The notes: generated by a model from the sequence alone, not told the origin. Shown: positions 41,466 through 50,717, numbered from the stretch's first letter. The stretch is DNA of 64,000 nt from Methanosarcina sp. UBA289 (GCA_002496565.1 DAKJ01000018.1:517772-581771); one strand, 5' to 3'. Made by a program: numbers and translations.

Positions 41466-42824
41466 TCACCACTTTGCTCCATATCTCTTTTCTTTCGAAC
41501 GCCATCCCATCGTCCACTCGTTCTGGACGCACTCTAATAGGTTAAGGATGCCGTTATACCCAAAGTATTCCCGGTTGATCATCCTGAACTGGCGAATCAT
41601 CCTGACTACTTCCACAACATAGGCAACGGAAAGTCCCTCGCTGGCGTGCCTTTCGATTGTACTGCCGAACACGACCTGAGGCCTGACCTCCTGGAGACTC
41701 TTTCGTGTTTTATACACGTCTGTTCCGTACACAACCTTAGGATTAAGCCCGAGAGTCTGGAGTTCTCGCTCCAGCAATTCCCGCACTGGCCGTTGCGAAG
41801 TGTATAGAGCAACTAATTCCGGAGTCATCTCCATCTCCTCGGTGACAAAACGAACAAGCGGTATCCCTACTGTAGCATCGGCAACAATTGCTGCTGGGGT
41901 TCGGTATAGGAATCTTGCCATCGGCCATTTGCGCCTGCAAGTTGCCATCACCATGCGTTCGCCTTCAGCAACCATTTCCTCTGCCGTTATCAGTGAATTA
42001 AATCTCTCTCCCAAAGCGGTCAGCCAGCGTTTCGTGTTTGTCATTCCTATAGGCAGGGGTATTCCTTTGCAGACCTGCTCGATGCCATATGTTGCAGAAA
42101 GGTAATCCGCTGCTTTTTGTCCGGCATCATGACTCAACAGGAGGGATGCCTCAGCAGATGCAATATTCTTGATTTCAGCAATAGGGGTTCGGTGTGTGAG
42201 CGTGGCTATAACCTTAACACCCATCCGGGAGAGAACCTGCTTCACCCACGCAAGGTCTGCTGGCCATGTGGGATTGGCATTTGCATGAGGAGCAATAAGG
42301 CAGACTGAATTCGGGATTTTCTCAACGTCCTCTTTTACCAGCTTTTTGAGGATTGTATCAAGTGCGATATCGATGCCGTCATACTGCGACCCTCTAAATC
42401 CGGCACATTCAATAGGAATGAGTCGAAAATTCACTTCAGGCTGCAAGGTTTCGCACACTCCCACGATATCATCTCCCACTATCTCAGGTCCACATGCACT
42501 GAGTACAAACAGGGCCGAGATCGGAAGATCTTTTACCTCCCGGATTGTGCGGGCAAGTATATCCTCTCCGCCATGTACGATCTCATCCACACAGAGCTTC
42601 GTACATAAGGTCATCGTCTCCATGTAGTCGCACTCCTGTGAGGCGAAGGCATTGTTGACAAGGTACTCACATCCTTGCGGAGAATGGGCTAACAAGGCAG
42701 AATTAGATATTCCCAATGCTGTAAGGGCAGCGCCATTGAAAGCACAGCGGAGGTAGGGGTCAGTACAATTCTCCGAAGATGAGGCTAACGGCGCAGCTGG
42801 TTCCTTAATTGGTTCTTGTTCCAT
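41466..42824 (-). CDS. NifK/NifN-like nitrogenase-family subunit
   Basis: 452 residues from the ATG behind GGGGG (an upstream extension of 24 codons has no ribosome site). Three cysteines sit where NifK has its P-cluster ligands: RCAFNG (Cys27), SPQGC (Cys52) and LSACGPEIVGDD (Cys111). The following strand-turn-helix blocks are those of the oxidoreductase component 1 superfamily. It starts inside the 3' end of the NifD-like gene (20-base overlap). With six cysteines across the pair, an 8Fe P-cluster-like or two 4Fe clusters can be bound. No cofactor-binding His/Cys could be matched. Confidence 0.85.
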   Translation of the reverse strand: MEQEPIKEPAAPLASSSENCTDPYLRCAFNGAALTALGISNSALLAHSPQGCEYLVNNAFASQECDYMETMTLCTKLCVDEIVHGGEDILARTIREVKDLPISALFVLSACGPEIVGDDIVGVCETLQPEVNFRLIPIECAGFRGSQYDGIDIALDTILKKLVKEDVEKIPNSVCLIAPHANANPTWPADLAWVKQVLSRMGVKVIATLTHRTPIAEIKNIASAEASLLLSHDAGQKAADYLSATYGIEQVCKGIPLPIGMTNTKRWLTALGERFNSLITAEEMVAEGERMVMATCRRKWPMARFLYRTPAAIVADATVGIPLVRFVTEEMEMTPELVALYTSQRPVRELLERELQTLGLNPKVVYGTDVYKTRKSLQEVRPQVVFGSTIERHASEGLSVAYVVEVVRMIRQFRMINREYFGYNGILNLLECVQNEWTMGWRSKEKRYGAKW

Positions 42825-44232
42825 AGAGCATCCCCCTAAATAAGCGTGAACGTGGAAGGTCTTTGTTCTCAAGGGCTTGCCTGACGAGAGCTGCAATGTT
42901 CTTTATCCCTCTGAAGCCGTACTGGGGCTGGAATGCCGGATTCATGAGCGTTAAGTTTACTACCGGACAGGGAGGGAACCGACCGGAGTTCCCGAAAAAG
43001 ATTGGATTGTCATACCCCTTCACGATCTCCTCGAGTTCGTCCTCGGTCTCTTTTGACGACCTAAAACTCCCCAGACGGAAGAGCCCTTTTGTCAGAATAA
43101 TCTCCGGATTAACCCCACTTTCCAGGAGAAACTTGATGCTTGGCATACGTTCCTTGATAGTGTATGGGTGGACGTTGATTACGACAGGATGGACGCCAAA
43201 CTCTGCTGCCATCCGTGCAAGTGAAAGTGCTCGTATCGGCCCTGGAAACTCTGAGATTTCGATAATGGCTGTTTTCCCGGAAAGAGCCTTTCTCAGGTAT
43301 TCAATTTCCGGTTTCACTTCCTTTAACTCTCTTTCAATTACCTTAATGGCTTCAGCTTCCATTCCAAGAGGTGTTGCAACTCCAAGCAGCCATTCCTTTG
43401 TGGCTTCAGGCCCATAGGGTTGCCCGGTTTTGCTATAAGGGATGCCGAACCTTTCCTGCATCAGGTCGCCCAATTTTTGTCCCCAATCAAAACACCATGA
43501 GGCGTTCAGTTCAACCTCTCTAGCATGCCTGATTTGTTCGACTGTGCATCCTCCAGCGATGATGGCGTTAATCTTTATTCCGACTTCACCAAGGAGTCTT
43601 TCTATTTCATCCATGTCCCAGTTGAACTCTGTGGGGGTAGGGCCCCAACGGGCTCCAAGGATGTTAATTGTTCCTTTCATTTTTGTTTTAGGAGGCTCCA
43701 TCAAATCCATGATGAGCTTGAAAGCATCCTCATAGCCACTTCGGAAATCACCGCCAAATCCTTCGCTGCGGAGGGCCAATACCCGGCAGCCCACTAGCTT
43801 CTCTGCCTCGCGGGCAATGCTTTCAACGTCATCGCCGATAATCCCGGAGCAGCAACAAGAGAGGATGACAATGAGATCTGGGTGATACTTGGCGTATGCT
43901 TCCTTTACTGCTTCCAGGAGTTTCCCCTCGCCACCATAAATGATGTTGCTCTCATTAAGAGCAGTGCAGGCTGTTGGTTCGAGCGGAACTCCACGGATCT
44001 CACAGCACTCCCGTGTCCTGACAAAATCCGACATGTACAGCGGACATCCGGTAGGACCATGGACAAGAGGTACAACATGCCGAATACCGCTGATGACGTA
44101 GTATGAAGTAAAAAATTTACACATGGGAGCATGCGAAGCCTGCAGCTTGGGGATCATCTCGCCCGTTTCTACTTTTTTCAATAATTGCTGCAGGTCACCG
44201 TGAAAAACTATAGAATTGTTTCCCGGATTCAC
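42805..44232 (-). CDS. NifD/NifE-like nitrogenase-family subunit
   Basis: 475 residues from the GTG at 44232, chosen because GGAG lies five bases upstream. A TTG 13 codons earlier would place the TATA box inside the gene. Cysteines match NifD P-cluster ligands: APMCKFF (Cys38), HGPTGC (Cys63) and SCCCSGIIGDD (126-128). NESNIIYGGEGKL follows, as in NifD/NifE. The C-terminal half keeps the three-domain Rossmann-like plan. First gene of the operon; the next gene overlaps it. The divergence from NifD, BchN and CfbD suggests a separate nitrogenase-like group. Confidence 0.87.
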   Translation of the reverse strand: MNPGNNSIVFHGDLQQLLKKVETGEMIPKLQASHAPMCKFFTSYYVISGIRHVVPLVHGPTGCPLYMSDFVRTRECCEIRGVPLEPTACTALNESNIIYGGEGKLLEAVKEAYAKYHPDLIVILSCCCSGIIGDDVESIAREAEKLVGCRVLALRSEGFGGDFRSGYEDAFKLIMDLMEPPKTKMKGTINILGARWGPTPTEFNWDMDEIERLLGEVGIKINAIIAGGCTVEQIRHAREVELNASWCFDWGQKLGDLMQERFGIPYSKTGQPYGPEATKEWLLGVATPLGMEAEAIKVIERELKEVKPEIEYLRKALSGKTAIIEISEFPGPIRALSLARMAAEFGVHPVVINVHPYTIKERMPSIKFLLESGVNPEIILTKGLFRLGSFRSSKETEDELEEIVKGYDNPIFFGNSGRFPPCPVVNLTLMNPAFQPQYGFRGIKNIAALVRQALENKDLPRSRLFRGMLYGTRTN

Positions 44233-44919
44233 ACATTCTCCAATGTTGTATGGAGATAAATATATTTCCAAGTTTTATCGTGGAGAATAATGAGGAGTTC
44301 AAAGACTTGTAGAAACAGCAAGCTAGGAGCCTGTCAAGCCAGCCAAGTCACTAGAGCCAGGTAGTTAATAGGGCGCCCAGGACTATAAAAATATTTTTAA
44401 TAATTTTAACCAAATATTATTTTTAAACTCTGTTGTTTATGCTTGTTCAGATAGGATTTATCAATCTTCATTGTATCTTCCTTGCCTGGACTGGTCTCTA
44501 AGCATTTCACGGTTTCACAAATTGATTTTTAATTCATTTTAAGCTCTTTCAAAACTCTGGTCGCGTCCTGAAGTCATTATTTATAGAGATCTATAAATTT
44601 TATTACTTTTAGAGAAATGATTGAGATCGCATTCGAAATGAAGTTTTCACAATGTTATCTCCAGCGCCGGATGCAATAAGCCTTTGTCCCTGCACTGTAG
44701 AAATTCAAGCGTTGCCACGTCCCTTAAAAAAGAGGACTTGAAGGGAGAAGAAGTAGAGTACAAATAGTGACAGCGCCCATCCCAACCAGGCTTAGAGATC
44801 GATTTTACGAAATAAATAGAGAAGTGAGAGAATAAGATAAAGAAATCTGTTTTATTGAAGGAATAAAGTGAGGAAGTGGATAGGAAAGTAAGATAAAGAC
44901 ACCTACATCTCAGCAATCA
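44233..44919. other. Spacer upstream of the nitrogenase-like operon, with attR-like repeat
   Basis: About 690 bases. The operon promoter (AAATATATTTATC near 44252-44264) comes first, then the tRNA-Gln 3'-end repeat at 44378-44405. A minus-strand frame at 44647-44916 has no supporting signal. Otherwise AT-rich, without recognised features. Confidence 0.5.
44378..44405 (+). repeat. Right copy of tRNA-Gln 3'-end direct repeat
   Basis: Matches 39204-39231 at 26 of 28 bases; similarity continues weakly for about 15 more. No complete tRNA surrounds it, so this is a displaced 3' end, as left by integration or duplication at a tRNA. Confidence 0.72.
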
Positions 44920-45162
44920 TCAGCTATACCCATTGTTCCTATCACAACCGCCCCGCCAGTCACAGCCGTGTCCATCATGTCCATCGTGTCCATCAGATCC
45001 AGTTCCATCTTGCCCACTAGATATAGCTCTATCTTGTCCACCAGATCCTGTTCCATCGTGTCCATCAGCGGCGCTTGCTGATGCAGCTGTCAGAGATGCT
45101 ACAAAAAAGACAACCAGCAAGATGACCAGCGTCTTTTTTATGATAGATGCTTGTTCCCCCAT
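44920..45162 (-). CDS. Small secreted Gly/Asp/His-rich protein
   Basis: 80 residues. A signal peptide (about 1-31, cleavage near ASA-AD) is followed by a low-complexity tail of Gly, Asp, His and Gln units such as DGTGSGGQD and GHDGHDGHG, ending in a short CDWRGGCDRNNG. The tail could bind metal through its Asp and His residues. AGGGGT lies about ten bases before the ATG. No family is recognised. It is convergent with the spacer of the nitrogenase-like island and probably stands alone. Confidence 0.6.
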   Translation of the reverse strand: MGEQASIIKKTLVILLVVFFVASLTAASASAADGHDGTGSGGQDRAISSGQDGTGSDGHDGHDGHGCDWRGGCDRNNGYS

Positions 45163-46340
45163 ATTTGTCTATACCCCTAACATTTGTTAAAATTGATACA
45201 ATTCAAAGCTATCGCTTTATAATCATTTTTCACAGGCAGATGTCTTGAGCAAATACTACTTAATTTATTAATTAATCGTCCAGGTTTATTTTTTGAAGAG
45301 TATGTTGATCATTCTTTCTTTATTTTATGTTTCATGTACTTTTTTTTATTTTATGCTTGATGTATTATGTGCCTATGAAAGCGATTTCAAATTGTATCAC
45401 TACGAGATTATCATTGAGAAAATATAATATCAATAGAAATATAAATACGAAACCAATAAATATTAAAAATCTGAAATAATTGTATCAGATTGCCATAGAT
45501 ATGTCTTCAGTAATGATATTTATCACAATTTATTCTCATTTATTGTATAACATTACAAGAATATTACTCACTTACTAAGAATTGAAATAAGATCAAAGTT
45601 AATATCGACTTACATAATATAAAAATAAGTGAATCGAGAAATATATTGAGCCTGTCTCAAAAGCCACCTTATTCTTAATCGTTGGGAATATTCAAAGTTG
45701 TCTTCATGATCTTGAGCTTGATTGATTATTCGAAATACAAGGTCTAAGAAGCAAATTTCAAGTTTTGGGATGAGCTCATTATAAATATATATTTTCTAAG
45801 AGCGTAGACTCTTTTTCATTAAGCATGTCCTTTTCCTCAATTCCGTAAGACTTACAAAATTGGACTGAAAAGCAAGTAGCTTGAGACTTCAGGTGATTAG
45901 ATCATGATATATGACATATTTCTCATTATATGACATATTTCTCATTTTCTACGTTGCCCTTCAGGTTCATAAGCCCTACCAAGGATCCAAATCGTTAATA
46001 TCTCAATTACTGCAGAACTAATCTTTCAATCGCTAATAATAGTAGTCCCAAGCATTCCAGCAGTAACCGAGGAAAAAAATGCCGACCCCGGAATTTTAAC
46101 AGGGATGGAGATTAGAAAAGAACCATCTAAAAGGTAATTGGAATCTCGAAATTTGAGGAAAATCTTAATTATATAAATTAAGAATCATTACATAACCACT
46201 AAAAATGTATTAAAATAAGGAAAAATAAGGAAAAAACAACGTATAAAGGGTTCAGCTCTTAGCTTCTTCCTGCTGAAACTCTCCTATCTTTTACTTTTAA
46301 GAATTTTCAGAATCTCTCTGGGGGTGAGAAGATTACTTCT
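45163..46340. other. Long intergenic region with repeat fragments
   Basis: About 1180 bases. It contains GAGCCTGTCTCAAAAG (about 45648-45663), a fragment of an open frame on the minus strand (45655-45790), a 22-bp near-inverted match to 39796-39816, a 19-bp tandem repeat (45908-45945), and an unassigned 48-codon plus-strand open stretch ending near 46134. The mixture looks like remnants of mobile DNA; no intact gene is supported. Confidence 0.5.
45908..45945. repeat. 19-bp tandem repeat
   Basis: TATATGACATATTTCTCAT occurs twice in exact succession (45908-45926, 45927-45945). Confidence 0.85.
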
Positions 46341-47912
46341 TTGATATCTGAAAATGCAGGACCTGAGGAACTTGAGTCGATAGCGGTCGCGGTGCACTCC
46401 CTTGTCGGGCTTCCAACCACTATCCGCAGCCTCAATCGAAAGGGACTTCGCCTTGAGAATGGTAAAATCCTTGACAGAGATTATACAGGCCCTATACTTG
46501 AAGAGGTGCTCAGGATCGGCAAAACCATACGCGGAGTGCCCAAAGAAGGTACGTATCTGGGTAGGAACGTGGCTGTTTCTCCAATCTTCTCAGAGGATGG
46601 AAAGGTTATTGCGGCAATAGGAATCGTGGATTTACTTTCAATCCTTGAGATGCAGGAAATAATCAGGACAGTTGTAAATAACAGTCATGCAGTAGTATTT
46701 CTCTGGAAAAATGAAGAAAAATGGCCTTCAGAGTTTGTTTCTGAGAACGTGGTCCAGTTTGGATATACAGTTGAGGATTTTATTTCAGGCAGGGTCCTCT
46801 ATGGAGATGTTATCCATCCCGATGACCTGAAGAGGGTTAAGGATTCACTTAAAGAGCGTATCCGGAGAGGTGAAGTCGACTTCAATATAGAGTATAGAAT
46901 CTTTACAAAAGCCGGAGACCTCCATTGGGTAAATGAGAGGACATTTATCCAGCGGAGTCCTGACGGAGAAGTGACTCACCTGCAAGGGCTTGTGCTGGAT
47001 GTAACTGAGAGGAAGAAGAGCGAAGAAGCCCTCAGAAAGTCTTTAGAAACTCAGAAGATGTTGAGAACCATAATAAACAATAGCCAAGCAGTAGCTTTTC
47101 TATGGGAGAACAAAGAAAACCTGCCAACAGTGTACGTTTCCGAAAATGTAACTCAGTTCGGGTATAAGGTAGAAGACTTTACCTCAGGGAAAATTCCTTA
47201 CGAAAGCACTATTCACAGAGATGATATAGGTTCAGTTATTAAAACCCTCAAACGCAACATCGAAGAGAAACAGGATTCCTTCGACGTAGAATACAGGATT
47301 TTTACCGGGGACGGAAAAATGCTCTGGGTAGATGAGAAAACCTTTATCCAGAGAAATGAAGATGGAAAAGCAACCCATTTCCAGGGCCTTGTAGTTGATA
47401 TTACAGAAAGAAAAGAAGCCCAGAAAATGCTTGAAATCCAGCGAGAACTCGGGACGAAACTGAGCACTACCTGGAATTTCCAGACAATGCTCAACTTGGT
47501 TCTTGATGCCTGCCTGCAAATAAACGGACTCGATGCAGGAGCTATATATCTTAAGGATGAACTCCTGGATCAGATAAACCTGGTAGCATCTAGGGGAATT
47601 TCCCCCGAGTTTAGAGAAAATATTTCCAGATATAAGGCAGATTCTCTGGAGGCAAAGCAAATCCAGATTGGAAAGCCCATATATTCACTGGAGTTCTACT
47701 CCGATGAAATGGCTGACGCAATAAAGAGAGAAAGAATAAAGGCTGTTGCTATAATCCCTCTGAAATACAGAGGGGAAATTGTAGGCAGCCTGAACTACAC
47801 CTCCCATACCTTGGATAGAATTCCCTTGAATATTCGAAACTTCCTAGAGAGTACTGCTCTCCAGGTGGTAAACTATATCGCTCCAGTCTGCATTCAAGCG
47901 GAACTCTCATAA
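46341..47912 (+). CDS. DUF2111-PAS-PAS-GAF sensor protein without kinase domain
   Basis: 523 residues. Residues about 1-100 form a DUF2111 domain (SIAVAVHSLVGLPTTIRSL), known mainly from methanogens. Two PAS/PAC units follow (about 105-235 and 240-365, each with F-x-Y-x-V-E-D-F and a DVTERK or DITERK end), then a GAF domain (about 370-515). There is no histidine-kinase or effector domain, so it must signal to a partner. Start taken at TTG 46341; GGGGGTGAG lies 13 bases upstream, so an ATT nine bases earlier would be better spaced. The two PAS units are similar and arose by duplication. Confidence 0.85.
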   Translation: MISENAGPEELESIAVAVHSLVGLPTTIRSLNRKGLRLENGKILDRDYTGPILEEVLRIGKTIRGVPKEGTYLGRNVAVSPIFSEDGKVIAAIGIVDLLSILEMQEIIRTVVNNSHAVVFLWKNEEKWPSEFVSENVVQFGYTVEDFISGRVLYGDVIHPDDLKRVKDSLKERIRRGEVDFNIEYRIFTKAGDLHWVNERTFIQRSPDGEVTHLQGLVLDVTERKKSEEALRKSLETQKMLRTIINNSQAVAFLWENKENLPTVYVSENVTQFGYKVEDFTSGKIPYESTIHRDDIGSVIKTLKRNIEEKQDSFDVEYRIFTGDGKMLWVDEKTFIQRNEDGKATHFQGLVVDITERKEAQKMLEIQRELGTKLSTTWNFQTMLNLVLDACLQINGLDAGAIYLKDELLDQINLVASRGISPEFRENISRYKADSLEAKQIQIGKPIYSLEFYSDEMADAIKRERIKAVAIIPLKYRGEIVGSLNYTSHTLDRIPLNIRNFLESTALQVVNYIAPVCIQAELS

Positions 47913-47976
47913 GGAACTACTATAAGCCTCAAAACCCTCCAAACCCTCATAAAGATCCTATGAAGAAGGTAGTTTG

Positions 47977-48111
47977 ATGCCGAAAAAATTGCTGTCAGGA
48001 CGAGCAAACCACAACATCCCAATGGACATTCTGGATTACTTAGGGCAAAGCAACGAAATAGCTGCTGTAGAAATCGAGAGACTGCTGGATTCACAACAGA
48101 AAATGAAATGA
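47977..48111 (+). CDS. 44-residue small protein
   Basis: ATG behind GAAGGTAG (four- to five-base spacer), reading MPKKLLSGRANHNIPMDILD and ending in QQKMK. It has a helix-rich, charged composition. It is 64 bases after the sensor gene in the same direction. Either a small gene or the start of a decayed one; no family is recognised. Confidence 0.4.
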   Translation: MPKKLLSGRANHNIPMDILDYLGQSNEIAAVEIERLLDSQQKMK

Positions 48112-48199
48112 AAAGCTGAGGATAGAACTGAAAAAAGCCTGGGAAAAGAAGTTAAAGATTAAAGAGTAGAATTAAAAGGTCATCTAGAAAAGGTGAGTT

Positions 48200-48392
48200 A
48201 GGTGGTTCACAAGGTTTGTTCTATGTCAATGAAGTTCATGACTGGGTCAGTTTTGAAGCTGCCCGGCATTTTCCTCCATTTCACAGTTACTCCCTTATGA
48301 ACCAATAATTAGTATGTAAATAATATTATAAAATACTAACGATAGAAGTGTAATATATTTAACAAGTTTTTATATTAATCAATTGAGCACCT
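48200..48392 (-). repeat. Repeat element, copy 2 (single unit)
   Basis: Flanks GGTGGTTCACAAGGTTTG and CTCCCTTATGAACCAAT match the 39.5-kb copy, as does the AT-rich sequence up to 48392. Unlike copy 1, it holds a single unit. A TATA-like TTATAATAT lies upstream on the minus strand. Confidence 0.65.
48207..48284 (-). CDS. 25-residue micro-frame of repeat-element copy 2
   Basis: GTG start behind GGGAG with a five-base spacer, reading VKWRKMPGSFKTDPVMNF then IDIEQTL. The core SFKTDP-x-x-x-FI and end QTL match the 39.5-kb units, with mostly third-position differences (GAT/GAC, CCC/CCA, GTA/GTC). Confidence 0.4.
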   Translation of the reverse strand: MKWRKMPGSFKTDPVMNFIDIEQTL

Positions 48393-48559
48393 TTGTTTAC
48401 CTAAAAAAGGGTCTTATTATTCTGGCATTTTAACAAGTTAGCCTTAGGAGGCAACTTTACTATTTGCCTCCCTTAAAGATCAGGTACTCAAAAACCCTTT
48501 TAATCGAATAAAGAGTTTAAGAGTTTTATACGACAATTAAAAGCATCGTTTTGTTTCCT

Positions 48560-49813
48560 TTATCTTGATCCTGTCCAGATATTCTTCCAGATTTCTTTTA
48601 CTTTCGGTCTTTTTCCATACATGAGCAGATAAGTCCTGAAAAGCCGACTGGAAAGCAAGATCACAACATAAACTGAAATCAACAGAATGAAGATGCTGGC
48701 AAGAATCTGGTAAAGAGGAACAGATGTAGTTCCCATCCTGGCAAGCATGGCTACAGGCGAACTGATGGGAAAGAGAGAAAGAAAGACTGAAAATAAGCTG
48801 TCCGGGTTTGTAACAATCATCTGCATGAATATGAGGGGAAATGCGGCTACAAACGTGAAAAATCCTGCAATTTGCTGGCTCTCCTGAAGGGAACTGGTGA
48901 CAGCCCCGATTCCTGCCATTACGCTGGCAAAAAAGAGGAAACCAAATATGAAATAAATGATAGCAAGGAAGAGAGTGACAGGTTCGATTTTTACAGTAAG
49001 GGCATACCCGCTCCCGAGCGTTATTGCCGCAAGCCAGATTACAACCTGCAGAAGGCCGACTGCGCCAAGACCAAAGATCTTGCCTGTAAGGATTTCGGAA
49101 GGAGTTACGGAAGACAGCAGGATCTCTATTATCCTGTTCTCTTTTTCCTCGGCAACACCGCGAAGCAGAAAGCCAGATGATGAAAAAATGCTGAAGAAGA
49201 GGAGAAAAGCTGTAAGAAAAGGAAGGCCAAAGCTGGCAAAGATATCAGCAATACCCTGCTCGGAAGACTCTCCACTCTCTCCTACATTATAAAACCTTAT
49301 GTTAACCGGATCTCGGATCCTGTTGAGCGTTAGCTCATCCACTTTGTCTTTAAGGAGGGAAGTAATAACGATATTAGAGAGTTCGGCGGACAGTTCAAAA
49401 TTTTGCATAGACGCTTCTTTTTCAAGGCTATACAGTTCTATTGTTCCGGTTTTAAGAAAGTCTTCATGAATAACGAGGTAGGAAGAAATCTGTCCTGCCT
49501 GTAAGGCCTGCCTTGCATCGGAAATATCCTTGTATATTACAAATTCTACAACTGAGGTTTTTGCCTCTGAGGGCTCTAGAGAAAAGCCTTTGCTCTGGAT
49601 TGATTCTGGAAATCCAAGAGAGCCAGTCATATCAATATAACCTACTTTCTGGTCTTCTGCCTGGTTCATACCTGAAAGCACTGCCGGAAGAATAGTGATT
49701 CCTGCAAATAGGAGGGGGAAGAGGAAGGTCATAAAAATAAATTCTTTACGCTTTATTGTTTTCAGGAACTCGTGCCTTGCAACAATAAAGGTTTTCCCGG
49801 GAAAATTATTCAT
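48560..49813 (-). CDS. ABC-2 type permease (NatB-like)
   Basis: 417 residues from MNNFPGKTF, an ATG that overlaps the stop region of the ATPase gene; an upstream 12-codon extension is inside that gene. One N-terminal helix, an extracytoplasmic domain of about 150 residues, and about five C-terminal membrane helices (FLTAFLLFFSIFSSSGFLLRG... and so on) match ABC-2 exporters of the NatB/YhaP type. They export sodium, drugs or lipids. The substrate is unknown. It forms an export pair with the ATPase at 49806. Confidence 0.88.
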   Translation of the reverse strand: MNNFPGKTFIVARHEFLKTIKRKEFIFMTFLFPLLFAGITILPAVLSGMNQAEDQKVGYIDMTGSLGFPESIQSKGFSLEPSEAKTSVVEFVIYKDISDARQALQAGQISSYLVIHEDFLKTGTIELYSLEKEASMQNFELSAELSNIVITSLLKDKVDELTLNRIRDPVNIRFYNVGESGESSEQGIADIFASFGLPFLTAFLLFFSIFSSSGFLLRGVAEEKENRIIEILLSSVTPSEILTGKIFGLGAVGLLQVVIWLAAITLGSGYALTVKIEPVTLFLAIIYFIFGFLFFASVMAGIGAVTSSLQESQQIAGFFTFVAAFPLIFMQMIVTNPDSLFSVFLSLFPISSPVAMLARMGTTSVPLYQILASIFILLISVYVVILLSSRLFRTYLLMYGKRPKVKEIWKNIWTGSR

Positions 49814-50717
49814 TTGAGGCACTCTCCAGAGTTTGAATAAAGATTTCATTCAGGGAGGGAAGTGTTTTTTCAAAACGTATAAGGTTTGCTTTCTGGACAA
49901 GCTCTTCAAGAAGGATCTGGGCGCTTATTCCTTCTTCAGGGAAAATCTCAACCAATTTTCCATGTTCTATTACTTTCTTTATTCCAGAAATTTCCCTAAT
50001 TGCTTTCAAATCTCCTTTTTCTGCAAATTCTACAATCAGAGAGTTATTTCCACGTTCCTTCCTGATATCGTCTACAGGGCCGTAAAGTACCCTCCTGCCT
50101 TTATTAAGCATAAGAATCCTGTCACAAAGTGACTGGGCCTGCTCCATCATATGTGTAGAAAGGATTATTGTTTTTCCTGCTGCCCTGAGTCCCAGGATTC
50201 TGGTCATAACCGTCTTCGTATTTACAGGGTCAAGCCCGGAAAAGGGTTCATCAAGGATTAAAAGCTTAGGTTCATGGATAATTGCGGAAAGGAACTGGAC
50301 CTTCTGTTGCATTCCTTTGGAAAGCTCTTCAACTTTTTTATTTCTATATTGGTCTAATTCAAGGGATTTGAGAAGGGATTCGGCATTTAAATGAGCCTGT
50401 TTTTTTGGTATGCCTTTAAGCTGTGCAAGATAGACCAGCATATCAAGAAGTCTTGTTTTCTTATACAGTCCCCGTTCTTCGGGAAGGTATCCTATCCTGT
50501 TTTTTGCAGCAGGGCTCAGGAAATCCCCAAAGATGCGTATTTCCCCGGAGTCCGGTCTTATAATGTCAAGAAGAAGTCTTATAAGTGTTGTCTTTCCTGC
50601 TCCGTTTGGCCCGAGAAGCCCAAATATCTCGCCCTGCCTGACTGAAAACGATATATCCTCGAGAACACTCTTTTCTGAGAAAGACTTTGATACGTTTTCA
50701 AATTCTATAGTATGCAT
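49806..50717 (-). CDS. ABC transporter ATPase (NatA-like)
   Basis: 303 residues. Walker A GPNGAGKTT near residue 38, signature ELSKGMQQKVQ near 134, Walker B LLILDEPFSGLDPVN near 153, and the C-terminal extension of the CcmA/NatA subfamily. Start chosen at MHTIEFENVSK (50717), since typical members begin this way; five codons upstream are possible. It pairs with the overlapping ABC-2 permease at 48560. Exporter of unknown substrate. The ribosome site is weak, so the start is the least certain part. Confidence 0.9.
   Translation of the reverse strand: MHTIEFENVSKSFSEKSVLEDISFSVRQGEIFGLLGPNGAGKTTLIRLLLDIIRPDSGEIRIFGDFLSPAAKNRIGYLPEERGLYKKTRLLDMLVYLAQLKGIPKKQAHLNAESLLKSLELDQYRNKKVEELSKGMQQKVQFLSAIIHEPKLLILDEPFSGLDPVNTKTVMTRILGLRAAGKTIILSTHMMEQAQSLCDRILMLNKGRRVLYGPVDDIRKERGNNSLIVEFAEKGDLKAIREISGIKKVIEHGKLVEIFPEEGISAQILLEELVQKANLIRFEKTLPSLNEIFIQTLESASNE

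Larger units (their letters stand above)
48112..48559. other. Spacer carrying repeat-element copy 2
   Basis: About 450 bases between the small frame and the ABC permease. The repeat element of 39.5 kb occurs here once (48200-48392), with one micro-frame. The rest is AT-rich. Confidence 0.5.

Noticed and set aside
40613..44232. True nitrogen fixation (nifHDK)
   Set aside because: The order is D-K-H, no nifI/nifE/nifN/nifB/nifX genes are adjacent, no cofactor ligands could be matched, and the proteins are diverged from NifDK.
44647..44916. 89-codon minus-strand frame upstream of the secreted Gly/Asp/His gene
   Set aside because: No ribosome site or family feature; could be old mobile DNA, but nothing ties it to one.
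45648..45790. Insertion-sequence fragment
   Set aside because: GAGCCTGTCTCAAAAG and an open frame are suggestive, but no transposase motif or flanking duplication was found.
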